From Pararhizobium qamdonense (GTDB taxonomy: Bacteria; Pseudomonadota; Alphaproteobacteria; Rhizobiales; Rhizobiaceae), in contig NZ_CP119566.1 of assembly GCF_029277445.1 (NCBI RefSeq), positions 2,916,001 to 2,980,000 of the forward strand: a DNA stretch of 64,000 bases, in the 5' to 3' direction. Shown one piece after another: positions 57,325-64,000 of the stretch. The notes under the pieces were generated by a model. That model made no database searches. It saw only the letters and a list, made by a program, of their open reading frames with translations, and had not been told where the DNA came from. Position 1 is the first letter of the stretch; the number at the start of each line of letters is the position of its first letter. The position numbers were made by a program, and so were the translations under genes.

Positions 57325-59403
57325 ATGACCGACAGCAACGATCTCTTTTCAGCATTGCCCCTGGTGCCCAAGCCCGCGACGGATCCCGTCGTGCCGAAGC
57401 CGGTTGCCGCCAAACCTGCAGCAGCTCCCGTTGCAGAGCAGCGCGGTGGCGCTTCGACGGCGCTGAAGGCCGATACCGGCGATTATAACGCATCCGCCAT
57501 CGAAGTGCTCGAGGGGCTGGAGCCGGTGCGCCGGCGTCCGGGCATGTATATTGGCGGCACCGACGAAAAGGCGCTGCACCATCTGTTTGCCGAAGTCATC
57601 GACAACTCGATGGACGAGGCGGTGGCGGGCCATGCCAATTTCATCGACGTGCATCTCGATGCCGAAGGCTGCCTGTCCGTCACCGATAACGGCCGCGGCA
57701 TCCCGGTCGAGAACCATCCGAAATTTCCGGGCAAATCGACGCTCGAAGTGATCATGACCATTCTGCATGCGGGCGGCAAGTTTGACAGCAAGGTCTACGA
57801 GACCTCAGGCGGTCTGCACGGCGTCGGCGTCTCGGTCGTCAACGCGCTCTCCGACATTCTCGAAGTCGAGGTCGCCCGCAACCGCAAGCTCTACCGCCAG
57901 CGCTTCTCACGCGGCATTCCGCAGGGCGGGCTGGAGGAGCTGGGCGACGTCCAGAACCGGCGCGGCACCAAGGTCAAATTTCATCCCGATCCGGAAATCT
58001 TCGGATCGCATGCCAAATTCGACCCGGCCCGGCTTTTCCGCATGGCGCGCTCCAAGGCCTATCTGTTCGGCGGCGTCGAAATCCGCTGGTCCTGCGATCC
58101 GGCGCTGATCGAGGGCACGGAAACGCCGGAAAAGGCTGTGTTCCACTTCCCCGGCGGCCTGAAGGATTATCTTCAGGCGACCATGGGCAAGGAATTCACC
58201 GTCACCCGCGAAATCTTTGCCGGCAAGACGGAAAAGACCGGCGGCCACGGTGCGCTCGAATGGGCGGTCACCTGGTACGGTGGCGACAGCATCGTGCACT
58301 CCTATTGCAACACCATTCCCACGCCCGAAGGCGGCACGCATGAGGCGGGCTTCCGCATCGCGCTCACCAAGGGCCTGAAGGCCTATGCCGAGCTGACGCA
58401 GAACAAGCGCGCGGCGATCGTCACCACCGAAGACGTGATGATTTCGGCGGCCGGCATGCTGTCTGTCTTCATCCGCGAACCGGAATTCGTCGGCCAGACC
58501 AAGGACAAGCTGGCGACCGTCGAAGCGCAGCGTATCGTCGAGAACGCCCTGCGCGACCCGTTCGACCACTTTCTGGCCGACAATCCGCAGGAAGCCCACA
58601 AGCTTCTCGAATGGGTGATCGAGCGCGCCGACGAACGAGTGCGCCGCCGCAAGGAAAAAGAGGTCACCCGCAAATCGGCGGTGCGCAAGCTGCGCCTGCC
58701 GGGCAAGCTTGCCGACTGCTCGCAGAATTCGGCAGAAGGCGCCGAACTGTTCATCGTCGAAGGCGATTCGGCTGGAGGTTCGGCCAAGCAGGCGCGCAAC
58801 CGCTCCAACCAGGCGATCCTGCCGCTGCGCGGCAAGATCCTCAACGTCGCCAGCGCCGGCCGCGAAAAACTCGGCGCCAACCAGCAGATCAGCGATCTCG
58901 TGCAGGCGCTCGGCTGCGGCACGCGCAGCAAATACCGCGAGGAAGACCTGCGCTACGAGCGCGTCATCGTCATGACCGATGCCGATGTCGACGGCGCCCA
59001 TATCGCCTCGCTGCTGATCACCTTCTTCTATCAGGAAATGCCCGAACTCGTCCGGGGCGGCCATCTCTATCTCGCCGTTCCGCCGCTTTACCGCATTACC
59101 CAAGGGGCAAAGACGCTTTATGCCCGCGACGACGCGCACCGGGTGGAACTGGTCGAGACGGAATTCAACGGCCGCGGCAAGATCGAAATCGGCCGCTTCA
59201 AGGGTCTGGGCGAAATGATGCCGGCGCAGTTGAAGGAAACCACGATGGATCCTTCCAAGCGCACGCTGCTGAAGGTCGCCATCGACGAGGTGGATTTCGA
59301 AGGCACGCGCGAAGCCGTCGATAACCTGATGGGCACCAAGGCCGACGCCCGCTTTCGCTTCATTCAGGAACGCGCGGTGTTTGCGGATAATCTGGACATC
59401 TGA
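57325..59403 (+). CDS. parE: DNA topoisomerase IV subunit B
   Basis: 692-residue GHKL ATPase subunit. After a Pro/Ala/Lys-rich N-terminal extension (~1-45) come EVLEGLEPVRRRPGMYIGG, ATP-site Asn/Asp in VIDNSMDEA and VTDNGRGIP, and TSGGLHGVGVSVVNALS. The TOPRIM domain has FIVEGDSAGGSAKQARNR and IVMTDADVDGAHI, and the C-terminal GYKGLGEM-like RFKGLGEMMPAQL is present. ParE rather than GyrB: no long GyrB-specific insert, and the length suits alphaproteobacterial ParE. Decatenates chromosomes with ParC. Followed by a strong terminator. Confidence 0.95.
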   Translation: MTDSNDLFSALPLVPKPATDPVVPKPVAAKPAAAPVAEQRGGASTALKADTGDYNASAIEVLEGLEPVRRRPGMYIGGTDEKALHHLFAEVIDNSMDEAVAGHANFIDVHLDAEGCLSVTDNGRGIPVENHPKFPGKSTLEVIMTILHAGGKFDSKVYETSGGLHGVGVSVVNALSDILEVEVARNRKLYRQRFSRGIPQGGLEELGDVQNRRGTKVKFHPDPEIFGSHAKFDPARLFRMARSKAYLFGGVEIRWSCDPALIEGTETPEKAVFHFPGGLKDYLQATMGKEFTVTREIFAGKTEKTGGHGALEWAVTWYGGDSIVHSYCNTIPTPEGGTHEAGFRIALTKGLKAYAELTQNKRAAIVTTEDVMISAAGMLSVFIREPEFVGQTKDKLATVEAQRIVENALRDPFDHFLADNPQEAHKLLEWVIERADERVRRRKEKEVTRKSAVRKLRLPGKLADCSQNSAEGAELFIVEGDSAGGSAKQARNRSNQAILPLRGKILNVASAGREKLGANQQISDLVQALGCGTRSKYREEDLRYERVIVMTDADVDGAHIASLLITFFYQEMPELVRGGHLYLAVPPLYRITQGAKTLYARDDAHRVELVETEFNGRGKIEIGRFKGLGEMMPAQLKETTMDPSKRTLLKVAIDEVDFEGTREAVDNLMGTKADARFRFIQERAVFADNLDI

Positions 59404-59449
59404 TCAAAGCGCTCGCGAAACGATTCAACACGCTGTCGAATTGAGTCAT

Positions 59450-59485
59450 GTTTCCGCTCCAAGCCATGGAGCGGAAACGGTTTTC
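59450..59485 (+). terminator. Rho-independent terminator of parE
   Basis: GTTTCCGCTCC and GGAGCGGAAAC form a perfect 11-bp stem with a 7-nt loop, followed by GGTTTTC, 46 bp after the parE stop. Confidence 0.85.
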
Positions 59486-59502
59486 ACGCTCTCAAATGCG
59501 CG

Positions 59503-59991
59503 TCAAACGATTGTCTTTTCCATGAAAATGCTCAGCGGATCCAGCTGGTAGGAACCGAACGGGCCGGTCTCAACATAGCCTGCCGACTTATAGAGGCCGA
59601 TGGCTTCCGGCTGATAGATGCCGGTTTCGAGCCGGATCGCCGACAGCCCGGTTTCACGGCCATGACGTTCCAGATGCTCCAGCAGTTTGCGGCCGATCTT
59701 CAGGCCACGGGCCTTTGGATCGACGAACATGCGCTTGATCTCGGCGCTGCCATCGCCGGCATCCACCAGCGCGCAACAGCCGACAATATCGCCCTCATGA
59801 CGGGCGACGAAGAAGGAGACTGAGGGCTTTTCCAGCGTCGAGACATCGACCAGGTGATTGCTTTCGGGCGGATAGAGTGACTGCGCGTAAACGTCGGATT
59901 GGTGGAGCAGGTCGAGAACGCCCGGCTGGCGTGGCGATTCTTTTTCAATGGTTGGAGTCACTTGGCGTTGTTCCTTCACAGGTCGAGTCAT
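59503..59991 (-). CDS. GNAT-family N-acetyltransferase
   Basis: 162 residues: ARHEGDIVGCCALVDAGDGS, EIKRMFVDPKARGLKIGRKL (acetyl-CoA loop) and YQPEAIGLYKSAGY. It resembles small GNAT proteins acting on small amines or amino acids; substrate unknown. Start 59991 gives MTRPVKEQ with AAGGG just upstream. Convergent with parE across the terminator. Confidence 0.84.
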   Translation of the reverse strand: MTRPVKEQRQVTPTIEKESPRQPGVLDLLHQSDVYAQSLYPPESNHLVDVSTLEKPSVSFFVARHEGDIVGCCALVDAGDGSAEIKRMFVDPKARGLKIGRKLLEHLERHGRETGLSAIRLETGIYQPEAIGLYKSAGYVETGPFGSYQLDPLSIFMEKTIV

Positions 59992-60210
59992 ACCCTTGCC
60001 AGTTGACACTAAGAGCAGGCTTGAGAAAACGACAGACGCCAAATTTCGCCCCTTCCTGCCATCGCGCCGCCAAGGCGCGTGGAAACAAATTGTTTCCAAC
60101 TTTTCCGGCTTCGCCTTACTTCCGGAGCAAACGGGCTTTTAAGATCTGCGGACCGAGAATCGCTTCATGCAAGGAGCGGTACCTCCCCCGTTTTTGGAGA
60201 CATATTCGCG

Positions 60211-60657
60211 ATGGTTCCTGCCTTGATCGTCATGACAATTCTCGGCTGCGACGACAGTGTCAGCCAATGCCACTACGTTTCGACGGTCAGCGGCACCTGG
60301 CAGACGATTGCGACATGCGATGCGGAATCGCAGAAGCAATTGCCGAAATTCTCCAACGCCAACTATCCGGTCATCGTCGCCGTCTGCGAAACATCAGGCG
60401 ACACGATGGCCACGGCCAAGGACCCGGCCCCTGGCACGGCCACACCGTCGGCGCTCGATCAGGCACACACGGTCACCGCCCATCCGGTGCCCACGCCGCC
60501 CGGAGCCGAGCAGCAAAGGCCAAGCCTGCCGCGCCGGACGCTGGCCATGGTGACGGGCGCCCTTCCCGATGGATCGACGCTGCGCAACGCCGTGACGAAA
60601 CCCGTCCATTATATCGAGGACGGCTATTCCTGGGTGGCGCGCAAATTTAGCCGGTAG
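60211..60657 (+). CDS. Small exported protein of unknown function
   Basis: 148 residues. N-terminus MVPALIVMTILGCDDSVSQC is short and hydrophobic, with four Cys in the first ~70 residues (GCDD, QCHY, TCDA, VCET), then a Pro/Ala/Thr-rich linker and a basic C-terminus ending ARKFSR. The start at 60211 has GGAGA about 10 nt upstream. The two Cys pairs suggest disulfides outside the cytosol, but the signal is weak. Family not recognised; similar short proteins occur in Rhizobium annotations as hypotheticals (recollection). Confidence 0.6.
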   Translation: MVPALIVMTILGCDDSVSQCHYVSTVSGTWQTIATCDAESQKQLPKFSNANYPVIVAVCETSGDTMATAKDPAPGTATPSALDQAHTVTAHPVPTPPGAEQQRPSLPRRTLAMVTGALPDGSTLRNAVTKPVHYIEDGYSWVARKFSR

Positions 60658-60670
60658 GTGAAGGACTGGC

Positions 60671-61693
60671 CTATACCAGCCCGGCTGCGATCAGGCTTTC
60701 GGCGCTGGCGCGCACGGCCTCAGCCTCCGGCCGGGGTTTCCATCCGAGCACGCGTTTGGCCTTTTCGTTCGATATGCGCGCGTCGCGGCCGAGCTCGCCG
60801 GCGATCAGTTTCAGACCGGGATCGAAATACGCTGCAAGTCCGGCAAGCCAGTTCGGCAGCACGAACCTTGGCAGTTTCTTGCCATAGGCCGGAAAATCCC
60901 GCTTCAGCACCGTAACGATATCCTCGATCGACAATGCCTCGCCGGCAATGATGAACCGCTCGCCGGCAGCCTGCGGGACGGTCAAGGCCAGCACATGCGC
61001 TTCTGCCGCATCGCGAACGTCAACAACAGGCACGCGGAAGTCCGGCATGGCGGGGTAGCGGCCCTTCATCAGGTTCTGCACGAGGCCCACCGACGTGCCG
61101 GTTTCCGTGCCCAGGATGGGCCCGAGGATCATTCCGGGGTTGACGACGGCAAGCTCAAGGCTGTTTTCGAGGGCAAAATCCCAGGCGGCGCGCTCGGCCA
61201 GCGTCTTCGACTTGTAATAGGGCGTCGCCAGAGGGCCATCCGGATCGGTCCAATCCTTTTCCGAAAAGGGCGCCCTGCCCGGCCCGTAGCTGATGGCGGC
61301 GATCGACGATGTCAAAACCACGCGGCGAACGCTGGCTGCCTTTGCCGCCCGCAGCACCCGCAATGTTCCCTCTCGGGCTGGACGGATCAGGTCATCCTCG
61401 TTCTTCGGCACATGCGATGGAAAGGGAGATGCGGTATGGACGACGTAAGCGGCGCCCGTGAAGGCGGCGTCCCATCCGGCATCGGCGGTGAGATCGGCGG
61501 TGACGAAGGAGAGCTTGCCTTGAGCCGCACCATCGGCCGAGCGGATCGCTGCCTCAATGGCATCGGCCTTTTTCATCGACCGCAGGGTTCCGCGCACCTC
61601 GTAGCCCGCCTTCAACAGTTGCGCGGCGACATGACGGCCGAGAAAGCCGCCTATGCCGGTCACGGCGACCAGTCCTGCCCTATCATTATTCAT
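60671..61693 (-). CDS. Extended SDR, dihydroflavonol/cinnamoyl-CoA reductase-like
   Basis: 340 residues. NADP motif VAVTGIGGFLGRHVAAQLL, YEVRGTLRS, VVHTASPFP, Ser in LTSSIAAISYG, YYKSKTLAERAAW (YxxxK) and VVNPGMILGP. This is the dihydroflavonol-4-reductase-like group that reduces carbonyls such as methylglyoxal or aromatic aldehydes. ATG 61693 is preferred to 61699 because AAGGGG is then well spaced. Single gene, convergent with the small exported protein (13 bp apart). Confidence 0.85.
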   Translation of the reverse strand: MNNDRAGLVAVTGIGGFLGRHVAAQLLKAGYEVRGTLRSMKKADAIEAAIRSADGAAQGKLSFVTADLTADAGWDAAFTGAAYVVHTASPFPSHVPKNEDDLIRPAREGTLRVLRAAKAASVRRVVLTSSIAAISYGPGRAPFSEKDWTDPDGPLATPYYKSKTLAERAAWDFALENSLELAVVNPGMILGPILGTETGTSVGLVQNLMKGRYPAMPDFRVPVVDVRDAAEAHVLALTVPQAAGERFIIAGEALSIEDIVTVLKRDFPAYGKKLPRFVLPNWLAGLAAYFDPGLKLIAGELGRDARISNEKAKRVLGWKPRPEAEAVRASAESLIAAGLV

Positions 61694-61798
61694 CGCCATA
61701 CCCCTTATCCGCCGCTGCCACAGGTTACATGGTGCGTTTCATCAACCGTGTCAAAGGCACAGCGTTCGGAAAGGTTGGGGATGGAGCGCGCGTGGTGT

Positions 61799-62938
61799 TC
61801 AGGCCGCTTGCCGCGCCGCCAATTGCGCATAGTCGCGCGCCGTCTGGCGCTGCTCGGCGATGGTCAGCTTTTCGATGAGATCGGCAAGGCTGCCGGATGC
61901 CTCCGAAATATGGCTTCTGCCGCGCAATTTCGCCAACAGGGCCGCCGAGATCGTTGCCGTCACCGCCGGCGAACCAGCCCGGTTTTCCTTGCGCCAGATC
62001 AGCACCGCCTCGGCAAACAGCGCGCTGACATCGCGGCCAAGGCCGGCGCTTTCGAACAGAGCGCGAATAGCGTGTATGCGGCCATCCGACAGGATCGAGC
62101 GCACCCGCTTGTTGGACACGGCGGTCAGGTTGACGATAGCACTTGCGAAGAAATCGACCTTGCCGGAACACAGGGCGTTGAGCAGAAAGGCCGGGGTCAG
62201 ACGTCCCGTGACCCGGAGATGCTCGACGAGATTGGGGATCTGATCGGGACCGGCAGCGCCAGCCATGCCAACGGCGGCTTTATCGCAGGCTTCGCGGGTG
62301 ATCCGCTCGACCCGGCGTTCGCCGATCGCAGCCTGCACGAGACCAAAGCCGGACAATGCCGCTCCAACCTTCTCCACCAGCGCGTGGCGCGCATCGGCTG
62401 GCAGATCGTCACGGTCGAGCAGCCGGTTGCGAACCGACCAGAGATGGCCGAGACGGTCGCTCAGGCGCTTCAACGTCCGGCAGGAGAAGCTCGCCTGGTT
62501 GTTTTCGAGCAGGATCAGGACTTCCTCTTCGCCGCCGATTTCGGCGATCGCCGCAGCAACCGGCCGCGACATGGCCTGGCGGGCGGCAATCACCGCACGG
62601 GTTTCCGGCGTTCCCTTGGCAGCGAGATCGACAAGGTCCATATCGTTGAGCACGGGAGAGCGGGAAATGACGGCATAGGCTGTTTCGGGCTGGTCTTCGG
62701 CCAGAGACAGGATGATCGAACGGGGAATGCGGCCGCAATCTGCAACGGCTTCGGCCAGCGCCAGGCGGACTTTTGGCGAGGGATCGTCCAGCAGAAAGGT
62801 CATCGCCATTTCGGCGGCATGCTCGTCAAGCGTATTCATGTCCGCCGCAACGTAAGCGCGGCCCAACGCCTGGGCTGCCCGGACCCGATCGCCGGTTTTT
62901 GCGGTCTCGACCCAACGAAGAAATGCTTGAATGATCAC
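61799..62938 (-). CDS. DUF2336 helical-repeat protein
   Basis: 379 residues of the alphaproteobacterial DUF2336 family: almost entirely helical, with HEAT-like repeats (MTFLLDDPSPKVRLALAEAV, GTPETRAVIAARQAMSRPV) and a conserved core (ENNQASFSCRTLKRLSDR). Function unknown; cytosolic, a protein-interaction scaffold by fold. I chose the GTG at 62938, with GAGG upstream, over the TTG at 62959. Divergent from the CitE-like gene. Confidence 0.82.
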   Translation of the reverse strand: MIIQAFLRWVETAKTGDRVRAAQALGRAYVAADMNTLDEHAAEMAMTFLLDDPSPKVRLALAEAVADCGRIPRSIILSLAEDQPETAYAVISRSPVLNDMDLVDLAAKGTPETRAVIAARQAMSRPVAAAIAEIGGEEEVLILLENNQASFSCRTLKRLSDRLGHLWSVRNRLLDRDDLPADARHALVEKVGAALSGFGLVQAAIGERRVERITREACDKAAVGMAGAAGPDQIPNLVEHLRVTGRLTPAFLLNALCSGKVDFFASAIVNLTAVSNKRVRSILSDGRIHAIRALFESAGLGRDVSALFAEAVLIWRKENRAGSPAVTATISAALLAKLRGRSHISEASGSLADLIEKLTIAEQRQTARDYAQLAARQAA

Positions 62939-63017
62939 CGACGCCTCACTACACACCAACCAGCCACAATCACGGTGCTTCCTACGTTAGCGATCAAAGG
63001 TTTAAGATTGGTTCACC

Positions 63018-63746
63018 ATGTCCGTTAACCGCTTTGAAATGACGCTGCCGATCCTCTGCGCGGCACCGGATGTGCTGTCGCCGATGATCGATGCCTGCGC
63101 GGCGGCGACGGTGATCATCGATATCCGGAAGGATTGGCTTACGGGACGACTAGGCGCAGCGCAGGCTGCATCGGACGCAGCGCAGGCGATCCTTGCGCAG
63201 AGGCAGCCGCAAGCGGGCGCAACGCTGTTTCGCGTCGGCAGGCCGGATGACGAGGCGGGACAAGCTGCAATCGAGCGGCTGGTGGCGCTGCGGCCGCAGG
63301 GTTTTGTGCTTTCCGGCTGCAACGGGGCCGCCGATATCCAGAAATTCGACGTCATGCTGCGGGTCGCCGAGGCCAGCCACGGGATAGAGGCAGGCGCGGT
63401 GGCACTGGTAGCCGAGCTTGGCGAGGATACCGCGTTCATTCTCTCGGCAACGTCCTTCAAGGACGTCTCGCAGCGGCTGAAAGCGATCATTTTCGATGGG
63501 CAAGGCATGACACGGGCTACGGCAAGCCAAGCATACAATGGGGCGGCATCACGGGCCGGTGCACCGCTGCTTCTTGCGCGGGCAACGGCCGTCATCAAGG
63601 CGGCGCAGGCGGGCATTGCCTGTTACGAATTGCTTGAAGAGCAGGCGGATGATCCGCAGACGATGCGCGAGATTGCGCTTGCCGATGGTTTTTCCGGGGT
63701 CGTCGCGCGCAACGCCGCGCAGCTTGAAGCGCTTGCCGGAGCGTAA
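63018..63746 (+). CDS. CitE/HpcH-HpaI aldolase-like protein (divergent)
   Basis: 242 residues. A TIM-barrel lyase pattern is visible: TLFRVGRPDDEAGQAAIERL, GFVLSGCNGAADIQKFDVML, ALVAELGEDTAFIL and a C-terminal ADGFSGVVARNAAQLEAL that mirrors the GFxGkxxIHPxQ ending of CitE proteins. The expected His of that motif is replaced and the metal-binding Glu/Asp pair is not obvious, so catalytic activity is uncertain. Possibly a citryl- or malyl-CoA lyase relative. It ends 10 bp from the convergent flavin reductase gene. Confidence 0.65.
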   Translation: MSVNRFEMTLPILCAAPDVLSPMIDACAAATVIIDIRKDWLTGRLGAAQAASDAAQAILAQRQPQAGATLFRVGRPDDEAGQAAIERLVALRPQGFVLSGCNGAADIQKFDVMLRVAEASHGIEAGAVALVAELGEDTAFILSATSFKDVSQRLKAIIFDGQGMTRATASQAYNGAASRAGAPLLLARATAVIKAAQAGIACYELLEEQADDPQTMREIALADGFSGVVARNAAQLEALAGA

Positions 63747-63756
63747 GGCACCTGCC

Positions 63757-64000
63757 CTAGCGTCTCGGCCGCAACAATTCGAAGACATCCCCGGCGTCGC
63801 AATAATCCATATATCCCATACGCCCGACCGGCCGTACCTTGGCCATATCGAAACGGCCGTCACGAACAGCCTCGTCGCGGATATGGATGCCTACGACCTG
63901 GCCGATGACCACGTGGTTTTCGGACAGGGTTCCATCAAGCGTCTTCGGCTGGAATATGTCCGTCACCTTGCATTCCAGCGCCGCATAGGCCTCGGCAACG
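63757..64000 (-). CDS. Flavin reductase family protein (5' end outside window)
   Basis: The C-terminal ~80 residues are visible: VAEAYAALECKVTDIFQPKT, HVVIGQVVGIHIRDEAV and RMGYMDYCDAGDVFEL. LECKV followed by the HVVIGQVV strand is the signature of the flavin reductase-like/DUF447 FMN-binding split-barrel family. The frame is open to the right edge, so the start is missing. It would bind FMN; the substrate is unknown. Confidence 0.8.
   Translation of the reverse strand, partial: VAEAYAALECKVTDIFQPKTLDGTLSENHVVIGQVVGIHIRDEAVRDGRFDMAKVRPVGRMGYMDYCDAGDVFELLRPRR

Noticed and set aside
57907-59139. 410-residue minus-strand frame inside parE
   Set aside because: Entirely antisense to the GHKL/TOPRIM-coding frame.

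Overview
The window is a stretch of alphaproteobacterial chromosome, most probably from the order Hyphomicrobiales (Rhizobium/Agrobacterium/Allorhizobium group). The grounds are gene content and order: dusB-ntrB-ntrC-ntrY-ntrX-dat-hfq-hflX, cysG-DUF2849-cysI-DUF934 with a separate fpr, a fused ispDF, pdhA with a lipoyl-bearing pdhB and pdhC next to lpdA and lipA, and GC-rich coding sequence with GC-rich intergenic palindromes. I found no rRNA, tRNA, CRISPR array, transposase or phage gene. Most of the window is core chromosome.

Layout. 1-5.3 kb: a minus-strand operon with a small anchored protein, a ferric-reductase-like membrane flavo-haem protein, a large four-haem cytochrome c with a DUF4384-like tail, and a small secreted protein. 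It reads like an electron-export chain. 5.4-7 kb: a secreted serralysin-type RTX metalloprotease. 7.4-12.3 kb: ferredoxin-NADP reductase and the sulfite-reduction/sirohaem operon. 12.5-14 kb: a nucleoside deaminase and mazG. 14.2-24.4 kb: hflX, hfq, dat and the ntrX/ntrY/ntrC/ntrB/dusB nitrogen-control block, all on the minus strand. 24.6-26.3 kb: ispDF and cinA. 26.3-35.8 kb: the pyruvate dehydrogenase/lipoate block (pdhA, pdhB, pdhC, a DUF559 protein, an SGNH hydrolase, a GNAT protein, lpdA, lipA, a P-loop kinase-like gene and ratA). 35.9-39.5 kb: an ftsB-like gene, eno, kdsA and a VOC protein. 39.6-46.6 kb: a more accessory stretch with two SDR dehydrogenases and a divergent LysR regulator, a lytic transglycosylase lipoprotein, a GH32 fructosidase, a TetR regulator divergent from a Rid protein with twin operators, and a GNAT protein. 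46.7-50 kb: pyrG, secG, tpiA.

50.2-56.1 kb holds the most unusual locus: a minus-strand run of a HAD-UbiA fusion, a DprE1-like FAD oxidase, a small DMT/EamA transporter, an extended SDR and a class III aminotransferase. Three of the four junctions are ATGA overlaps. The first three genes resemble the mycobacterial route to polyprenyl-phosphate pentose (phosphoribosyl transfer to a polyprenyl phosphate, dephosphorylation, C2 oxidation, flipping). The linked aminotransferase suggests that the product could differ from arabinose. 56.2-64 kb: a secreted alpha/beta hydrolase, parE, a GNAT protein, a small exported protein, an SDR reductase, a DUF2336 protein, a CitE-like protein and the 3' part of a flavin reductase gene.

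Start codons were moved inside the longest open frame wherever a Shine-Dalgarno sequence or family length favoured an internal codon; each case is stated. All functional calls come from recognised motifs and remembered family features. No database search was run.
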